A DNA stretch of 64,000 nt from Alteromonas sp. C1M14 (GTDB taxonomy: Bacteria; Pseudomonadota; Gammaproteobacteria; Enterobacterales; Alteromonadaceae): contig NZ_JAHKQF010000018.1 of assembly GCF_018860965.1 (NCBI RefSeq), forward strand, positions 202,640 through 266,639. The letters run 5' to 3'. Under the pieces are notes generated by a model. It was not told the DNA's origin and did no database searches. It saw only the letters and a program-made list of their open reading frames with translations. This document shows, one piece after another, positions 25,233 to 33,737 of this stretch; the stretch's first letter is position 1, and each line of letters opens with the position of its first letter. The position numbers and the translations under genes are program-made.

Positions 25233-26612
25233 TTACATGCCCATGCTTAGTCTTACGAGTGCGCCGATGTCATCGCAGCACTCTAAATCATCCACTGTGC
25301 CAATTAAGGTGTGGATTTGTTGATACGTTAAAGGGTGGGGGGCCGCGAGGCAGCACTGGCGAAATTTGTCTAGGTGTTGTTGTTGACTAAGAGGCCGTGC
25401 TGGACTGCCCAAGGTTGATGGCAAAAAGTGTTGATATTCGGTGCCGTCTACCAGTGTGACCGTAAGAGTTTGGGGAGTCATGGCGTTGGGGTCTTCACTG
25501 CCGTCACTTTCAACGGAAAAACGTGCCGCCAAGGCTAACCGGGCGGGATCAAAACGTTTTATATCATCGTAACAATCCACAAATACATCGCCATCTAAAA
25601 GCAAACAGGCGGCAGAATAACTAAAGCATAAGCGGGCGTAACTCACCGCCATGTCAGCTTGGGGGCGGCGGCCTATAAGGCGGCCAATTAAAGGGGGCGC
25701 ACTGAGGGTGGCCTTCGCCACATCGGTAGCGCCAAATTGGTGTTGTTCCATTAAGGTACGTAATGCATCTAGGCCACCATGGCAGGCCCTTCCTGTAGGA
25801 AACGGCTTATGGGACACCTGATTAATTCGGGGTTGCTGTTTAAGTGCCAATAAGGCAGAAGAAAAGTCCGATTCCCGTTCGATTAAGCTGAAAAATCCGT
25901 AGGGACCTTCAAGAATGTTATGGGGGGCATCTAAACCCGCATTGGCCATATCTATGGCTTGTATACTGCTACGGGCAGCAATACCTATTTGCATAGCCAG
26001 CATGGACGTGCCCTCTACATGGGCCTGCATGGTGCCACCTAACATGCTATACACAATGCCCAGAGCATTGGCCGTGGTGGTCTCACTGCATCTTTCCAGC
26101 TTGGCTATTGCTAACACCGCGCCTAATGCGCCACACCATGCCGGGCGAAAAAAGGTCAGTGGTGCCTTTGATGCCGCGCCTAATGTGGTGGCCACATCCA
26201 CGCCGGCACACAAGGCGCTAAGAAAATCCCGTCCCGACACCTTTTGGTTTTTTTGGCTGTAAGCCAGCAGACTGCCTAAGATCACCGCCATGGGGTGAAC
26301 CACCGCTTCTTCATGGACGCAATCGAATTCTTGATTGTGGATTTGCCACGCGTTCATCATCGCTGCAGAGGAGGCAGGTAAAGTCACATTTCGGTTAAGT
26401 ACTTGGGCATCGTCCCCTTGTCCCCATGCATGGCAAAGGTTAAGTAGCGAGTCGCCGAATGGAACTCGTGCGCCGCAGATCCCTACGCCGATAGAGTCCA
26501 GGAGGAAAGTCTTTAAAGCGTTTATTGTGGTTTCATCCAATGCCGAATACTGTAAGGCTTGGGTATAGTGAATCAGTTCAGCAAGGTTATCGCTGATATT
26601 TAGCTTTGTCAT
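25233..26612 (-). CDS. MmgE/PrpD family protein (2-methylcitrate dehydratase/cis-aconitate decarboxylase-like)
   Basis: A 459-residue protein of normal family length. N-terminal alpha domain features include INALKTFLLDSIGVGICGAR, and YTMLGG-type segments such as LGIVYSMLGGTMQAHVEG and the HKPFPTGRACHGGLDAL loop fit the family. Members dehydrate methylcitrate, decarboxylate cis-aconitate to itaconate, or epimerise iminodisuccinate; all act on branched tri- or dicarboxylates. That fits an island rich in aconitase-type and lyase genes. It is transcribed divergently from the methyltransferase gene, and the 211-base gap carries operator site 4. The true substrate cannot be decided from sequence. 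Confidence 0.9.
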   Translation of the reverse strand: MTKLNISDNLAELIHYTQALQYSALDETTINALKTFLLDSIGVGICGARVPFGDSLLNLCHAWGQGDDAQVLNRNVTLPASSAAMMNAWQIHNQEFDCVHEEAVVHPMAVILGSLLAYSQKNQKVSGRDFLSALCAGVDVATTLGAASKAPLTFFRPAWCGALGAVLAIAKLERCSETTTANALGIVYSMLGGTMQAHVEGTSMLAMQIGIAARSSIQAIDMANAGLDAPHNILEGPYGFFSLIERESDFSSALLALKQQPRINQVSHKPFPTGRACHGGLDALRTLMEQHQFGATDVAKATLSAPPLIGRLIGRRPQADMAVSYARLCFSYSAACLLLDGDVFVDCYDDIKRFDPARLALAARFSVESDGSEDPNAMTPQTLTVTLVDGTEYQHFLPSTLGSPARPLSQQQHLDKFRQCCLAAPHPLTYQQIHTLIGTVDDLECCDDIGALVRLSMGM

Positions 26613-26751
26613 GGTGATCGTTCCAGCTTGTTGGCCACTGCCACTATTGTTCTATAATTAACCCTTACCTTGTTTGACATTTCGTAAGGCGGCGTCAGTT
26701 AAATCCATAGTAAGTTAAATTAAGGTTGAGCAAAACCTAAAATGTTATTAA

Positions 26752-26767
26752 TCTATATCAATATATC
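26752..26767 (-). promoter_or_regulatory. Putative GntR operator, site 4: GATATATTGATATAGA on the minus strand
   Basis: With flanks it agrees with site 1 at 16 of 20 positions. It lies in the divergent promoter between the MmgE/PrpD gene and the first methyltransferase gene. A second TATTGTT core overlaps at 26770-26775. Confidence 0.6.
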
Positions 26768-26823
26768 ATATTGTTGACGTTTTAAGCTTGAGTCATCAGC
26801 CACTAAAAATTGAAGGATTGCTT

Positions 26824-28053
26824 ATGAGTATGCAACGCAAGGCCCCGCCTACCTGGGATAAAGTGGGTAAACACGCGCTATTTCCTGAGGCTAAACATGA
26901 CGAGATTGCACGATTCAATTTTCTTGCAAATCTGAACATGCATTTGTCTAGTGATGTGATCCCCGGGGTAAAAGAGGCTTATGACGGGCGCGCTCGACCT
27001 CAATTTTTTGCGCAGCATGGCCGAGACCCTGAAACCCGTCACGAAGTGCGTGCCCTGATGTCTGAAGATCCTTACTATCAGTGGTGGAGTGCGTTAAGAC
27101 GCAGCACAATGGAAATGCGCCAGCAAGCCGGGCGTTCCTTGGTATTGCGACAAATGGACAAGCTAAACAAGGTGGCGGCTTCCTTCAACGAAGGGCAAGA
27201 CACCTTGCAATTAAACGATGATCTTCCATTACCGAATTACGTCACCATTGTGGATACCCATTGTATGCCAGGCAGTTATCATACTGCAGAGGTAGACGGA
27301 GACGTTAGTGCAGGGGCCAATTATGACAGTGGTATTTTTGTTACTACGGTGGGGCAGTTAGGCTCGATGACGGATGGCGGCGGTCGGGCCATATCCGACT
27401 GGCTAAAGCGGGATCACGGCGACTTTAAACCACAGCGCATCCTCGATATTGGCTGTACCATTGGCCATAATATCGTTCCCCTCGCACAGGCTTTTCCCGA
27501 CGCCGAAGTGATTGCTGTGGATGTCTCTGCGCCGGTGTTGCGTTACGGCCATGCCCGGGCTAAAGCCTTAGGCGTGAACAACATTACCTTTATACAGGCC
27601 AATGGCGAATCCTTGTCTGACTTGGCCAATGAAAGTTTTGACCTTATCACCACCAGTATGTTTTTACATGAACTGTCCACCCAGTCCATGCCTAAGATCT
27701 TGTCTGAGATTGCTCGATTGTTAAAGCCAGGCGGTTTGTCGGTCCATCTAGAGCAACCCCAGTACGCAGGACGTCCGGTATTCGAACAGTTTATGCGAGA
27801 TTGGGATACGTGGAATAACAACGAACCTTTCTGGGGCACCATGCATGATGTGGATTTAGAAGCCATGATTGGGAACACCGGGTTGCCAGAAAGTCATCAA
27901 TTTACGGTGGCGGTGGCCGCGAAAGTGGATGAATCGATTTTTCCAAAAACGGAACACGACAGTGATAGCGAAGATTTTGGTCGGGCCGCCGCATGGAATG
28001 TATTTGGGGCGTGGAAACCTACACAGTCAACTAAGCAGGAGTCTGCAGCATGA
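26824..28053 (+). CDS. Class I SAM-dependent methyltransferase-like protein, paralogue 1
   Basis: A 409-residue protein. Residues 1-180 are a mainly helical N-terminal domain of unknown type. A Rossmann methyltransferase core follows with motif I LDIGCTIGHNIVPLAQAFPD, then AVDVSAPVLRYGHARAKALG, TTSMFLHELS and LLKPGGLSVHLEQP. Motif I lacks the usual second glycine of GCGTG (GCTIGH instead), and the paralogue has the same change. The ATG at 26824 has GAAGGA upstream; the upstream TTG is rejected. It overlaps the small downstream gene by 4 bases (ATGA). The same two-gene cassette occurs at 50045-51639. The methyl acceptor is unknown, and a non-methyltransferase function cannot be excluded. Confidence 0.85.
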   Translation: MSMQRKAPPTWDKVGKHALFPEAKHDEIARFNFLANLNMHLSSDVIPGVKEAYDGRARPQFFAQHGRDPETRHEVRALMSEDPYYQWWSALRRSTMEMRQQAGRSLVLRQMDKLNKVAASFNEGQDTLQLNDDLPLPNYVTIVDTHCMPGSYHTAEVDGDVSAGANYDSGIFVTTVGQLGSMTDGGGRAISDWLKRDHGDFKPQRILDIGCTIGHNIVPLAQAFPDAEVIAVDVSAPVLRYGHARAKALGVNNITFIQANGESLSDLANESFDLITTSMFLHELSTQSMPKILSEIARLLKPGGLSVHLEQPQYAGRPVFEQFMRDWDTWNNNEPFWGTMHDVDLEAMIGNTGLPESHQFTVAVAAKVDESIFPKTEHDSDSEDFGRAAAWNVFGAWKPTQSTKQESAA

Positions 28054-28409
28054 GCGTCGATCACATTACCGATGCCGGTAAAAAAGCCAAGGGCGATCGC
28101 CCGTACTTTCTTGCCTCAGAGCAAACCGAACAATTGATGAATATTACCATGGCCTTAGCCCAAGAGTTGGCGGTTACCCGAGAGCGCATGGACACCCTAG
28201 AACGCTTGTTAGAAAGCGCATCGATTTTCAGCCGTGAGGATATTGAATCTTATGTGCCGGATAGCGAAGCCGCAGAACAGCGCCAGTTATGGCACCAAGA
28301 ATATATTGCTCGTATTTTACGTATTATGCAGCAAAGCCGAGAAGCCATTAAAGAAAAGCAGGACGGTCAACCTTCCACAGAAGACGTGATGAAAGACATT
28401 TCTTCCTAA
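28050..28409 (+). CDS. Small helical partner protein of the methyltransferase, paralogue 1 (unknown family)
   Basis: A 119-residue, charged, mostly helical protein. After a basic segment (KKAKGDRPYFL) it has a probable coiled coil, LMNITMALAQELAVTRERMDTLERLLES, and a second helix, RQLWHQEYIARILRIMQQSREA. Its start overlaps the methyltransferase stop (ATGA), so the two are translationally coupled. The protein encoded at 50045-50407 is a diverged paralogue with the same layout (KGKRPTF, ASELNVLHDRVDAQER) next to the other methyltransferase copy. That conservation of pairing suggests a subunit or activator of the methyltransferase. I do not recognise a named family. Confidence 0.75.
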   Translation: MSVDHITDAGKKAKGDRPYFLASEQTEQLMNITMALAQELAVTRERMDTLERLLESASIFSREDIESYVPDSEAAEQRQLWHQEYIARILRIMQQSREAIKEKQDGQPSTEDVMKDISS

Positions 28410-28436
28410 ATGATCGGTTTATTCGCTAAGTAAAAA

Positions 28437-28473
28437 AACGCCAACAAGATCATCTCTTGTTGGCGTTTTTTTG
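28437..28473. terminator. Strong bidirectional terminator
   Basis: A 13-bp perfect stem, AACGCCAACAAGA / TCTTGTTGGCGTT, with a TCATC loop, A-run before and T-run after. It serves the convergent small-partner gene and DUF1838 gene. Confidence 0.95.
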
Positions 28474-28483
28474 TTAACCCGCT

Positions 28484-29515
28484 TTACCCTTTTTTAGGGG
28501 GAGCCGGTTTTTGTTCAAGGGCATAATGCTCCAAGCTTGAAAGGCTTGGCTCTTCCCATTTGTCTGGGGCACTAAAGAAGGTGGGATGATGCTTTTCAGC
28601 ATAGGCTCTCACTTGTGGCGAAAGGGCGCTTTCATCGGCATAGCAGCCCATTACACAGTCATAATGGCAATGTCCGTCAGCTTGATCCATTAACATCCAG
28701 GGTAACCACGGCGTAATACGGTTCCACGTCCCAGAGAAATAGAGGGCGGTTTTGCTTTTATCGGCGACGTCGTCTTTGTTTAACACATAGTTAAACATTT
28801 CTGTGACCTGGTTCATTTTTCCTGGCGATTCACGAGGCCATTTATCTGGTTGCAGAGCAGAAGGGTAAAACAGATCTATACCGCTTTGCAGCAACAACTG
28901 ACCATTGCCGATATCCTGAAACGGTAAATACATAGGGATATCTGGGACTTCTTTTACATTTAACTTTCCGTATGTGGGGGGCTTAGGATAATAAGGCCCA
29001 ATCACATAGTTAAAGGGGTCGTTGGCAATGTGAACCACCTTAACCTTCTCGTTGGTAAAGGGGTTAGTAAAGGTATCTAACACTTCACCGGTGGCCAGAT
29101 CCGTGTAATAACCGACTTCCCGTAGCAGTTTTTTGTAGGTGCCATCGCCATTGTCGACCAAGCGGGCATAAGAAAACCCTTCAAAACCGATAAAGGGGAC
29201 ATTTTTGTGGCCCGGGCGTACGGATCTCACAGTGCCTTTATACCAGCCGAATTTTTGCTTACCGAATTCTAAATCTCCTTGGATTCGGGCCATGGCGTCC
29301 CGTGCCCAATAGTTATTGTGGAAATCCAGTGATTTATAGTCTGGGTTGGAGCTTGTAATATTACCGCCGTAACCGCCCATGTTCATGGCAATAGCTTGAC
29401 CGGCGCTTAAACCTAAGGCACCACCGCCAATGGTGAGGGCTGCGTGTTGCAAGAATTTCCGCCGGGAATTTTGTTCTGTTAAAACTGGGTTGTCGTTGGT
29501 GCGTTTTTCTTTCAT
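28484..29515 (-). CDS. Tat-exported DUF1838-type protein
   Basis: A 343-residue protein with a twin-arginine signal, NSRRKFLQHAALTIGGGALGL, so it is exported folded and probably holds a cofactor or metal. The mature part resembles DUF1838 proteins (SGTWNRITPWLPWMLM and a C-terminal YAEKHHPTFF segment). The stretch ADGHCHYDCVMGCYADES clusters two histidines, an aspartate and two cysteines, a possible metal site. GGAG upstream supports the ATG. It appears to be a single-gene unit with an Fnr-type box 225 bases upstream. Function unknown; a periplasmic oxidative or hydrolytic step is speculation. Confidence 0.75.
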   Translation of the reverse strand: MKEKRTNDNPVLTEQNSRRKFLQHAALTIGGGALGLSAGQAIAMNMGGYGGNITSSNPDYKSLDFHNNYWARDAMARIQGDLEFGKQKFGWYKGTVRSVRPGHKNVPFIGFEGFSYARLVDNGDGTYKKLLREVGYYTDLATGEVLDTFTNPFTNEKVKVVHIANDPFNYVIGPYYPKPPTYGKLNVKEVPDIPMYLPFQDIGNGQLLLQSGIDLFYPSALQPDKWPRESPGKMNQVTEMFNYVLNKDDVADKSKTALYFSGTWNRITPWLPWMLMDQADGHCHYDCVMGCYADESALSPQVRAYAEKHHPTFFSAPDKWEEPSLSSLEHYALEQKPAPPKKG

Positions 29516-29836
29516 TTCGCTTCTCCAAAGGGTGAGTTATTCTTTTTTAACGAAAGCCAAAATCCCTTATCGGCAAGGCTGTCTGTACGGGTTGCTTAGC
29601 TGTTTGCGCCATCGACGTTAGCATGCTCATACTAAAAAGATGAATAAGTGCACGGTGTTCATCGCTGCCGATTACGGTTTTAATGACCGAATGGGCACAC
29701 AACCTGTAAACACTGTATTTTTTTTCCCCTTGGCATACCTTGATAATTATCAAAGGGTGGCGGTTTGTCTGTTTTATGGCTGGTGAGGGCGGTTTTGTCA
29801 TTCCGCCCTTTGTTATCCTAGCAAAACGCGATTTCG
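29516..29836. other. Intergenic region with a perfect Fnr-type box
   Basis: 321 bases between the SDR stop and the DUF1838 start. An 84-codon open frame on the minus strand (29547-29801) shows no family features and overlaps the regulatory box, so I do not call it a gene. Apart from the box at 29740 nothing else was recognised. Confidence 0.5.
29740..29753. promoter_or_regulatory. Fnr-type box TTGAT-AATT-ATCAA (perfect palindrome)
   Basis: An exact match to the Fnr consensus and a perfect 14-base palindrome. It is upstream of the DUF1838 gene (minus strand) and downstream of the SDR gene, so the DUF1838 gene is the likely target. Confidence 0.7.
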
Positions 29837-30667
29837 CTAGTGGTATTCTTCACCGCCAGAGACATTCATGGCTTCGCCGGTAATATAAACGGATTGCTCT
29901 GAACACAAGAACGCACAGGCTTTGGCCGTGTCCTCTTGTAGCCCTGGACGGCCGAGGGGAATACGCGCTTTCATCGCTTTCATGTAGGTGTCTAAATCGC
30001 CGTCGGCAAAACGGGAATTTTGCCAAGCCCCCAATCCGGTGGTGACATGATTCGGGCACACCGCATTCACATTGATGCCATGCTGGCCTAACTCTTTAGC
30101 GGCCACACGGGTTAGCCCCACGACGCCATGTTTTGAGGTGGTGTAAGCCCCGGCTTCAGCAAAGGCAGACTTTGATGCCTGTGAGCCAATATTAATAATG
30201 CGCCCCGAGCCTTGTGCAATCATACGCTTAGCGGCATGTTTAATGCCTAAGAATACCCCACGTAAGTTAACCCCAAGTACGGTGTCCCATTCAGCTACAT
30301 CGGTATCGACAATGGATGTCATTAAGTAGCCAACGCCGGCATTGTTCACCCAGATATCTAATGTGCCATAGGTGTCGACGGCGAACTGGGCTAATGCCGC
30401 CACCTCACTTTCTTCTAGAACATTGCAGGTGGCGGTAGAGACTTCGATACCTTCAGCGCGCATTTCGCTAGCAATGTCTTCCATTTCACTACTGGTGCCA
30501 ATGGCATCTTCTGGAAGTAAATCCCCTGTGGCTTTGCCGATATCTGCAAGAATGATTTTGCATCCCTCTTTGCCTAGTCGTCTCGCAATGGCTTCACCTA
30601 ATCCCTTGCGACGGCCAGCGCCAGTAATGACGGCGACCTTACCGTTTAAATCATCGTATTGCGCCAT
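29837..30667 (-). CDS. Short-chain dehydrogenase/reductase (SDR)
   Basis: A 276-residue classical SDR. The cofactor motif is VITGAGRRKGLGEAIARRLG, followed by the structural NNAGVGY and the catalytic serine in IINIGSQASKSAF. The catalytic pair is YTTSKHG, and the C-terminus ends YITGEAMNVSGGEEYH. It interconverts an alcohol and a ketone with NAD(P)H. It lies 14 bases downstream of the HapK-like gene and is co-transcribed with it from the divergent promoter region that holds operator sites 5 and 6. Substrate unknown. Confidence 0.95.
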   Translation of the reverse strand: MAQYDDLNGKVAVITGAGRRKGLGEAIARRLGKEGCKIILADIGKATGDLLPEDAIGTSSEMEDIASEMRAEGIEVSTATCNVLEESEVAALAQFAVDTYGTLDIWVNNAGVGYLMTSIVDTDVAEWDTVLGVNLRGVFLGIKHAAKRMIAQGSGRIINIGSQASKSAFAEAGAYTTSKHGVVGLTRVAAKELGQHGINVNAVCPNHVTTGLGAWQNSRFADGDLDTYMKAMKARIPLGRPGLQEDTAKACAFLCSEQSVYITGEAMNVSGGEEYH

Positions 30668-30681
30668 GGTAAGGGTTCCTT

Positions 30682-30987
30682 TTACAGTGCATCTGTGGTG
30701 ATGAAAAGCGGGTTGTCGGCAAAGCGATTAAATTCACTGGCCACCTGTTGCATTGTGTCAGAGGAGGCGTCCTCCATAAGACTTTCTATACTGGCAATAT
30801 CCAGGATCTCGATATATTGGTACGGGGCATCGCCACCGCCTAATAGTCCACTGGATTTCAGTACACTAAATTGATTAACCGATGCCAGTGCATTCACCGT
30901 AGGCAGGTCTGTTGTACGTGCCCAGTTTTCATATTCTTTGACATTAGCGTCGTCTTTCAGGTTAAACAGTACAACAATTTTGGTCAT
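30682..30987 (-). CDS. HapK/RedY-like small protein
   Basis: A 101-residue single-domain protein of the dimeric ferredoxin-like type. It starts MTKIVVLFNLKDDANVKEYE, then ARTTDLPTVNALASVNQFSV and QQVASEFNRFADNPLFI, which match what I recall of HapK/RedY proteins from prodigiosin-type clusters. No prodigiosin genes are present here, so this member must serve another reaction, probably on a small cyclic intermediate. It is the first gene of a two-gene operon with the SDR and is divergent from the isochorismatase-fold gene, with two operator-like repeats between them. Confidence 0.75.
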   Translation of the reverse strand: MTKIVVLFNLKDDANVKEYENWARTTDLPTVNALASVNQFSVLKSSGLLGGGDAPYQYIEILDIASIESLMEDASSDTMQQVASEFNRFADNPLFITTDAL

Positions 30988-31051
30988 GGTTCGGTTCCGC
31001 CATAGTATGGTGTCAAGTTAGCAATGACATCATCTTAGATGCTGTATAAAT

Positions 31052-31067
31052 GATATGTCAATATATC
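31052..31067 (-). promoter_or_regulatory. Putative GntR operator, site 5: GATATATTGACATATC on the minus strand
   Basis: With flanks it agrees with site 1 at 15 of 20 positions and has GATAT/ATATC arms. It is the first of two copies between the HapK-like gene and the isochorismatase-fold gene. Confidence 0.55.
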
Positions 31068-31097
31068 AATTGCAAAAGCCCCTGGATTTGTCATATA

Positions 31098-31113
31098 GTC
31101 ATATTGTTAGAAT
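31098..31113 (+). promoter_or_regulatory. Putative GntR operator, site 6: GTCATATTGTTAGAAT
   Basis: With flanks it agrees with site 7 at 15 of 20 positions. It is centred 46 bases from site 5, the second copy in this divergent promoter. Confidence 0.55.
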
Positions 31114-31150
31114 CAATTCGCTGGAACAGCGTATCTCTAAAGGAGTTGTG

Positions 31151-31813
31151 ATGGAGTTATCAAATAAAACTGCACGTCAATTATTTGCAGAAGTAAAAGC
31201 GAACCCTAGCCGTAAACGTTTTGGATTCGGTGAAAAAGCAATTCTTGTGAATATTGATTTACAGAAAGCCTATACCCGTACGGATTTGTTTAAGACGGCA
31301 TACCAGACCGATCCTCGCCAATTAGACTATGTGAATGAGCTTGCTGCTGCGTTTCGTTCTCTAGATTGGCCGGTGGTGTGGACTAACGTGGCTTACATGG
31401 ATTCAGGCGAAGATGCCGGTATTTGGGGAACACGTACTGATACCCCAGATAGCCTACAGAACATCAAGTTTAACAGTGAACGGGCTGAACTTGATGATCG
31501 TCTAGTGGTAGATCGACAAAAAGATGTTTTCTACTGCAAAAAGATGCCGTCGCCATTTTTTGAAACCCAGCTGCAAAGTTTATGCGTCTGGCACAAGGTG
31601 GACACCGTGGTGCTGACCGGTGGGTCTACGTCAGGCTGCATTCGTGCAGCGGCAGTGGACAGCTTGTCCCGAGGTTATCGCACCATTGTGCCTGAGCAAT
31701 GTGTGGCTGATAAACATGAGAGTTACCATTTTGCGAATCTCACCGATTTGGCATTGAAATATGCCGATGTGGTGGACGTGCAAGAAGTGCAAGATTGGCT
31801 AGCTAAACAGTAA
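31151..31813 (+). CDS. Isochorismatase-fold cysteine hydrolase (amidohydrolase), copy 1
   Basis: A 220-residue enzyme. The likely catalytic triad is the aspartate in ILVNIDLQKAYTRTD, the lysine in YCKKMPSPFFET, and the cysteine in VLTGGSTSGCIRAAAVDSL, as in N-carbamoylsarcosine amidase and maleamate amidohydrolase. These release ammonia from terminal amides or carbamoyl groups. The ATG at 31151 has AGGAG 5 bases upstream; an upstream frame extension to 31055 runs through the operator sites and is rejected. It starts a five-gene operon with two PuuE-like hydrolases and a LeuC/LeuD pair. That order suggests ring opening, amide hydrolysis and hydration of the acid product. Confidence 0.92.
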   Translation: MELSNKTARQLFAEVKANPSRKRFGFGEKAILVNIDLQKAYTRTDLFKTAYQTDPRQLDYVNELAAAFRSLDWPVVWTNVAYMDSGEDAGIWGTRTDTPDSLQNIKFNSERAELDDRLVVDRQKDVFYCKKMPSPFFETQLQSLCVWHKVDTVVLTGGSTSGCIRAAAVDSLSRGYRTIVPEQCVADKHESYHFANLTDLALKYADVVDVQEVQDWLAKQ

Positions 31814-31824
31814 AGGCGCCTGAC

Positions 31825-32769
31825 ATGAAAGTTGATCCTCAATACTATGATTATTGGCCGTATCACGACCGTCCGAAAATAACTTGGCCAAATGGTGCGA
31901 AAATCGCATTTTGGGTGGCGCCGAATATTGAATTTTATGAGTTGGATCCGCCGTCAAATCCTCACCGGAAAGCCTGGCCTCAGCCTTATCCCGCCATTGC
32001 TGGGTATGGTATTCGCGATTATGGCAATCGGGTGGGCCACATGCGCCAAATGGCCTTGTTAGATAAATATAACATCCGTGGCTCAATCTCGTTATCTACC
32101 GCTCTGTGCGACCATCACCCAGAAATTATCGAGTTGTGCCAAGCCCGTGACTGGGAATTCTTCAGTCATGGCATTTACAACACTCGCTATACCTATGGCA
32201 TGAGCAGTGAGCAGGAACGGGAGATGATCCATGACGCCATGGTGTCTATCCATAAGCACACAGGACAAAAATGTGCAGGTTACCTAGCGCCGGCGTTGTC
32301 TCATAGCGACGAAACCATCGATCTGTTTGCGGAAGTGGGCACCGAATTGTTCGGCGACGAGGGCGGTTTTTATACCTGTGATTTGTTTCATGATGACCAA
32401 CCCACGCCAATTCATACCCGCTCTGGCAAGCGATTCGTGTCTATTCCTTATTCCTTAGAGATGAACGATACCATCGCCTACGTGAGCAATAAGGTCACGC
32501 CTAGGCAGTATGGACGGATGCTAAAAGCCAATTTTGACCGCTTATATCAGGAAGGTGAGCAAAGCGGCACCATCATGTGCATTCCCACACATAATTATCA
32601 GGTGTCCTGCCCCCATCGATTAAAAGCTTACGAGGAAGCCCTTGAATATATCACCGGTCACAGTGATGTGTGGGTAACCACGGGGCGAGAAATCGCCAGC
32701 TATTACAAAGCCCATTATTACGACGATGCCGTGGCCGATATCGCCAACAAAAACAAGGGGGCGGTATGA
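31825..32769 (+). CDS. PuuE-like polysaccharide-deacetylase-fold hydrolase, copy 1
   Basis: A 314-residue NodB-superfamily protein. It starts with the WPNGAKIAFWVAPNIEFYE strand. The GIRDYGNRVGHMRQMALLDKY, EFFSHGIYNTRYTYGMSSEQER and GYLAPALSHSDETIDL segments are those of the PuuE/allantoinase-type branch rather than chitin deacetylases. The NodB aspartate-aspartate and HxxxH metal motifs are not intact (single histidine in SHGIYN), as in metal-independent members. Known activities in this branch include allantoinase and cyclic-imide hydrolase, both opening cyclic C-N bonds. It lies 11 bases after the amidase gene and overlaps the next PuuE-like gene by 4 bases. Confidence 0.88.
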   Translation: MKVDPQYYDYWPYHDRPKITWPNGAKIAFWVAPNIEFYELDPPSNPHRKAWPQPYPAIAGYGIRDYGNRVGHMRQMALLDKYNIRGSISLSTALCDHHPEIIELCQARDWEFFSHGIYNTRYTYGMSSEQEREMIHDAMVSIHKHTGQKCAGYLAPALSHSDETIDLFAEVGTELFGDEGGFYTCDLFHDDQPTPIHTRSGKRFVSIPYSLEMNDTIAYVSNKVTPRQYGRMLKANFDRLYQEGEQSGTIMCIPTHNYQVSCPHRLKAYEEALEYITGHSDVWVTTGREIASYYKAHYYDDAVADIANKNKGAV

Positions 32770-33695
32770 GCCTAGATAAAGATTATCTTCACTATCCCCA
32801 GCGCCACTATGGGATGGATCACGAACTGTACAAGTGGTCCATGCTTAGCGAGCGAGCGCCGGTGCAATGGCCAAACGACGGCAAACTGGCGTTATGGGTG
32901 AACGTCAATATCGACTTTTTCCCGCTAAGCCAGCGACAAAATCCGGTGGCCGTGCCAGGTGGAATGAAAATGCCTTATCCAGATTTACGCCATTTTAGTT
33001 TGCGCGATTATGGCAACCGGGTAGGGGTGTATCGGATTTTTCAGGCACTGGATAAGTTTTCGGTGAAACCGACGGTGGCTATAAATGGCGCTATGGTCGA
33101 TCGCGCGCCTTATTTAATGAAGTTTATCGCTGAGCGTCAAGACGAAGTGCTTGGCCATGGCTGGCAAATGGACCATTTGCATCACGGCGAGGTTGACCCA
33201 GCCGACGAAGCCCAATGGCTCGATGCCAGTTTACGCAAACTACGAGGGTACTTTAAGCAACCGGTTAACGGATGGTTGAGTCCCGGTCGTATGCAGTCGG
33301 CAGCCACCGCCCGTTTATTGGTTGAACATGACATTGCCTATATGTGCGACTGGATAAACGATGAGATGCCTTACGATTTTCGCAGCGAAGCCGGTGTATT
33401 AACAGCCATGCCTTTGTCCAATGAACTCGATGATTTTTTCATTATGGGCAATAACCTGCATAGCGAAGAAAGTTATGCCGAGCAATTACAAGATGCTTGC
33501 GATCTATTGTTAGCGGAAGCTCAGTCTCAGGGAGGCAGAATGCTGGCATTAAATATCCATCCGTGGATGTCTGGTCAGCCTCATCGTATTGGCTACCTTG
33601 AACAGGCATTAGCCTATATTACCGCCCAGCCCGGGGTATGGAGCGCCACAGCAAGCGAAATTCATCAGGTTTGGCAAGCACAACAAAAACGCTAA
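32766..33695 (+). CDS. PuuE-like polysaccharide-deacetylase-fold hydrolase, copy 2
   Basis: A 309-residue relative of the preceding protein, sharing the WPNDGKLALWVNVNIDFF and SLRDYGNRVGVYRIFQALDKF blocks. Its histidine segment reads LGHGWQMDHLHHGEVDP, which differs from copy 1, and a late NIHPWMSGQPHRIGYLEQA resembles the substrate loop of allantoinase-like members. The start codon overlaps the stop of copy 1 (ATGA), so the two may form a heteromer. This is the second of three such genes in the window. An imidase- or allantoinase-like ring opening is inferred from the family branch and from the neighbouring amidase gene. Confidence 0.86.
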   Translation: MSLDKDYLHYPQRHYGMDHELYKWSMLSERAPVQWPNDGKLALWVNVNIDFFPLSQRQNPVAVPGGMKMPYPDLRHFSLRDYGNRVGVYRIFQALDKFSVKPTVAINGAMVDRAPYLMKFIAERQDEVLGHGWQMDHLHHGEVDPADEAQWLDASLRKLRGYFKQPVNGWLSPGRMQSAATARLLVEHDIAYMCDWINDEMPYDFRSEAGVLTAMPLSNELDDFFIMGNNLHSEESYAEQLQDACDLLLAEAQSQGGRMLALNIHPWMSGQPHRIGYLEQALAYITAQPGVWSATASEIHQVWQAQQKR

Positions 33696-33737
33696 TTGGC
33701 CCATTACTCATAGCATTATCACCATTGCGAGATCAGG

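Noticed and set aside
29547..29801. 84-codon open frame on the minus strand
   Set aside because: No family features, and it overlaps the perfect Fnr-type box in a promoter region.
30682..31813. Prodigiosin-type biosynthetic cluster, because of the HapK-like protein
   Set aside because: No polyketide, peptide-synthetase, proline-adenylating or condensing enzymes are present anywhere in the window.
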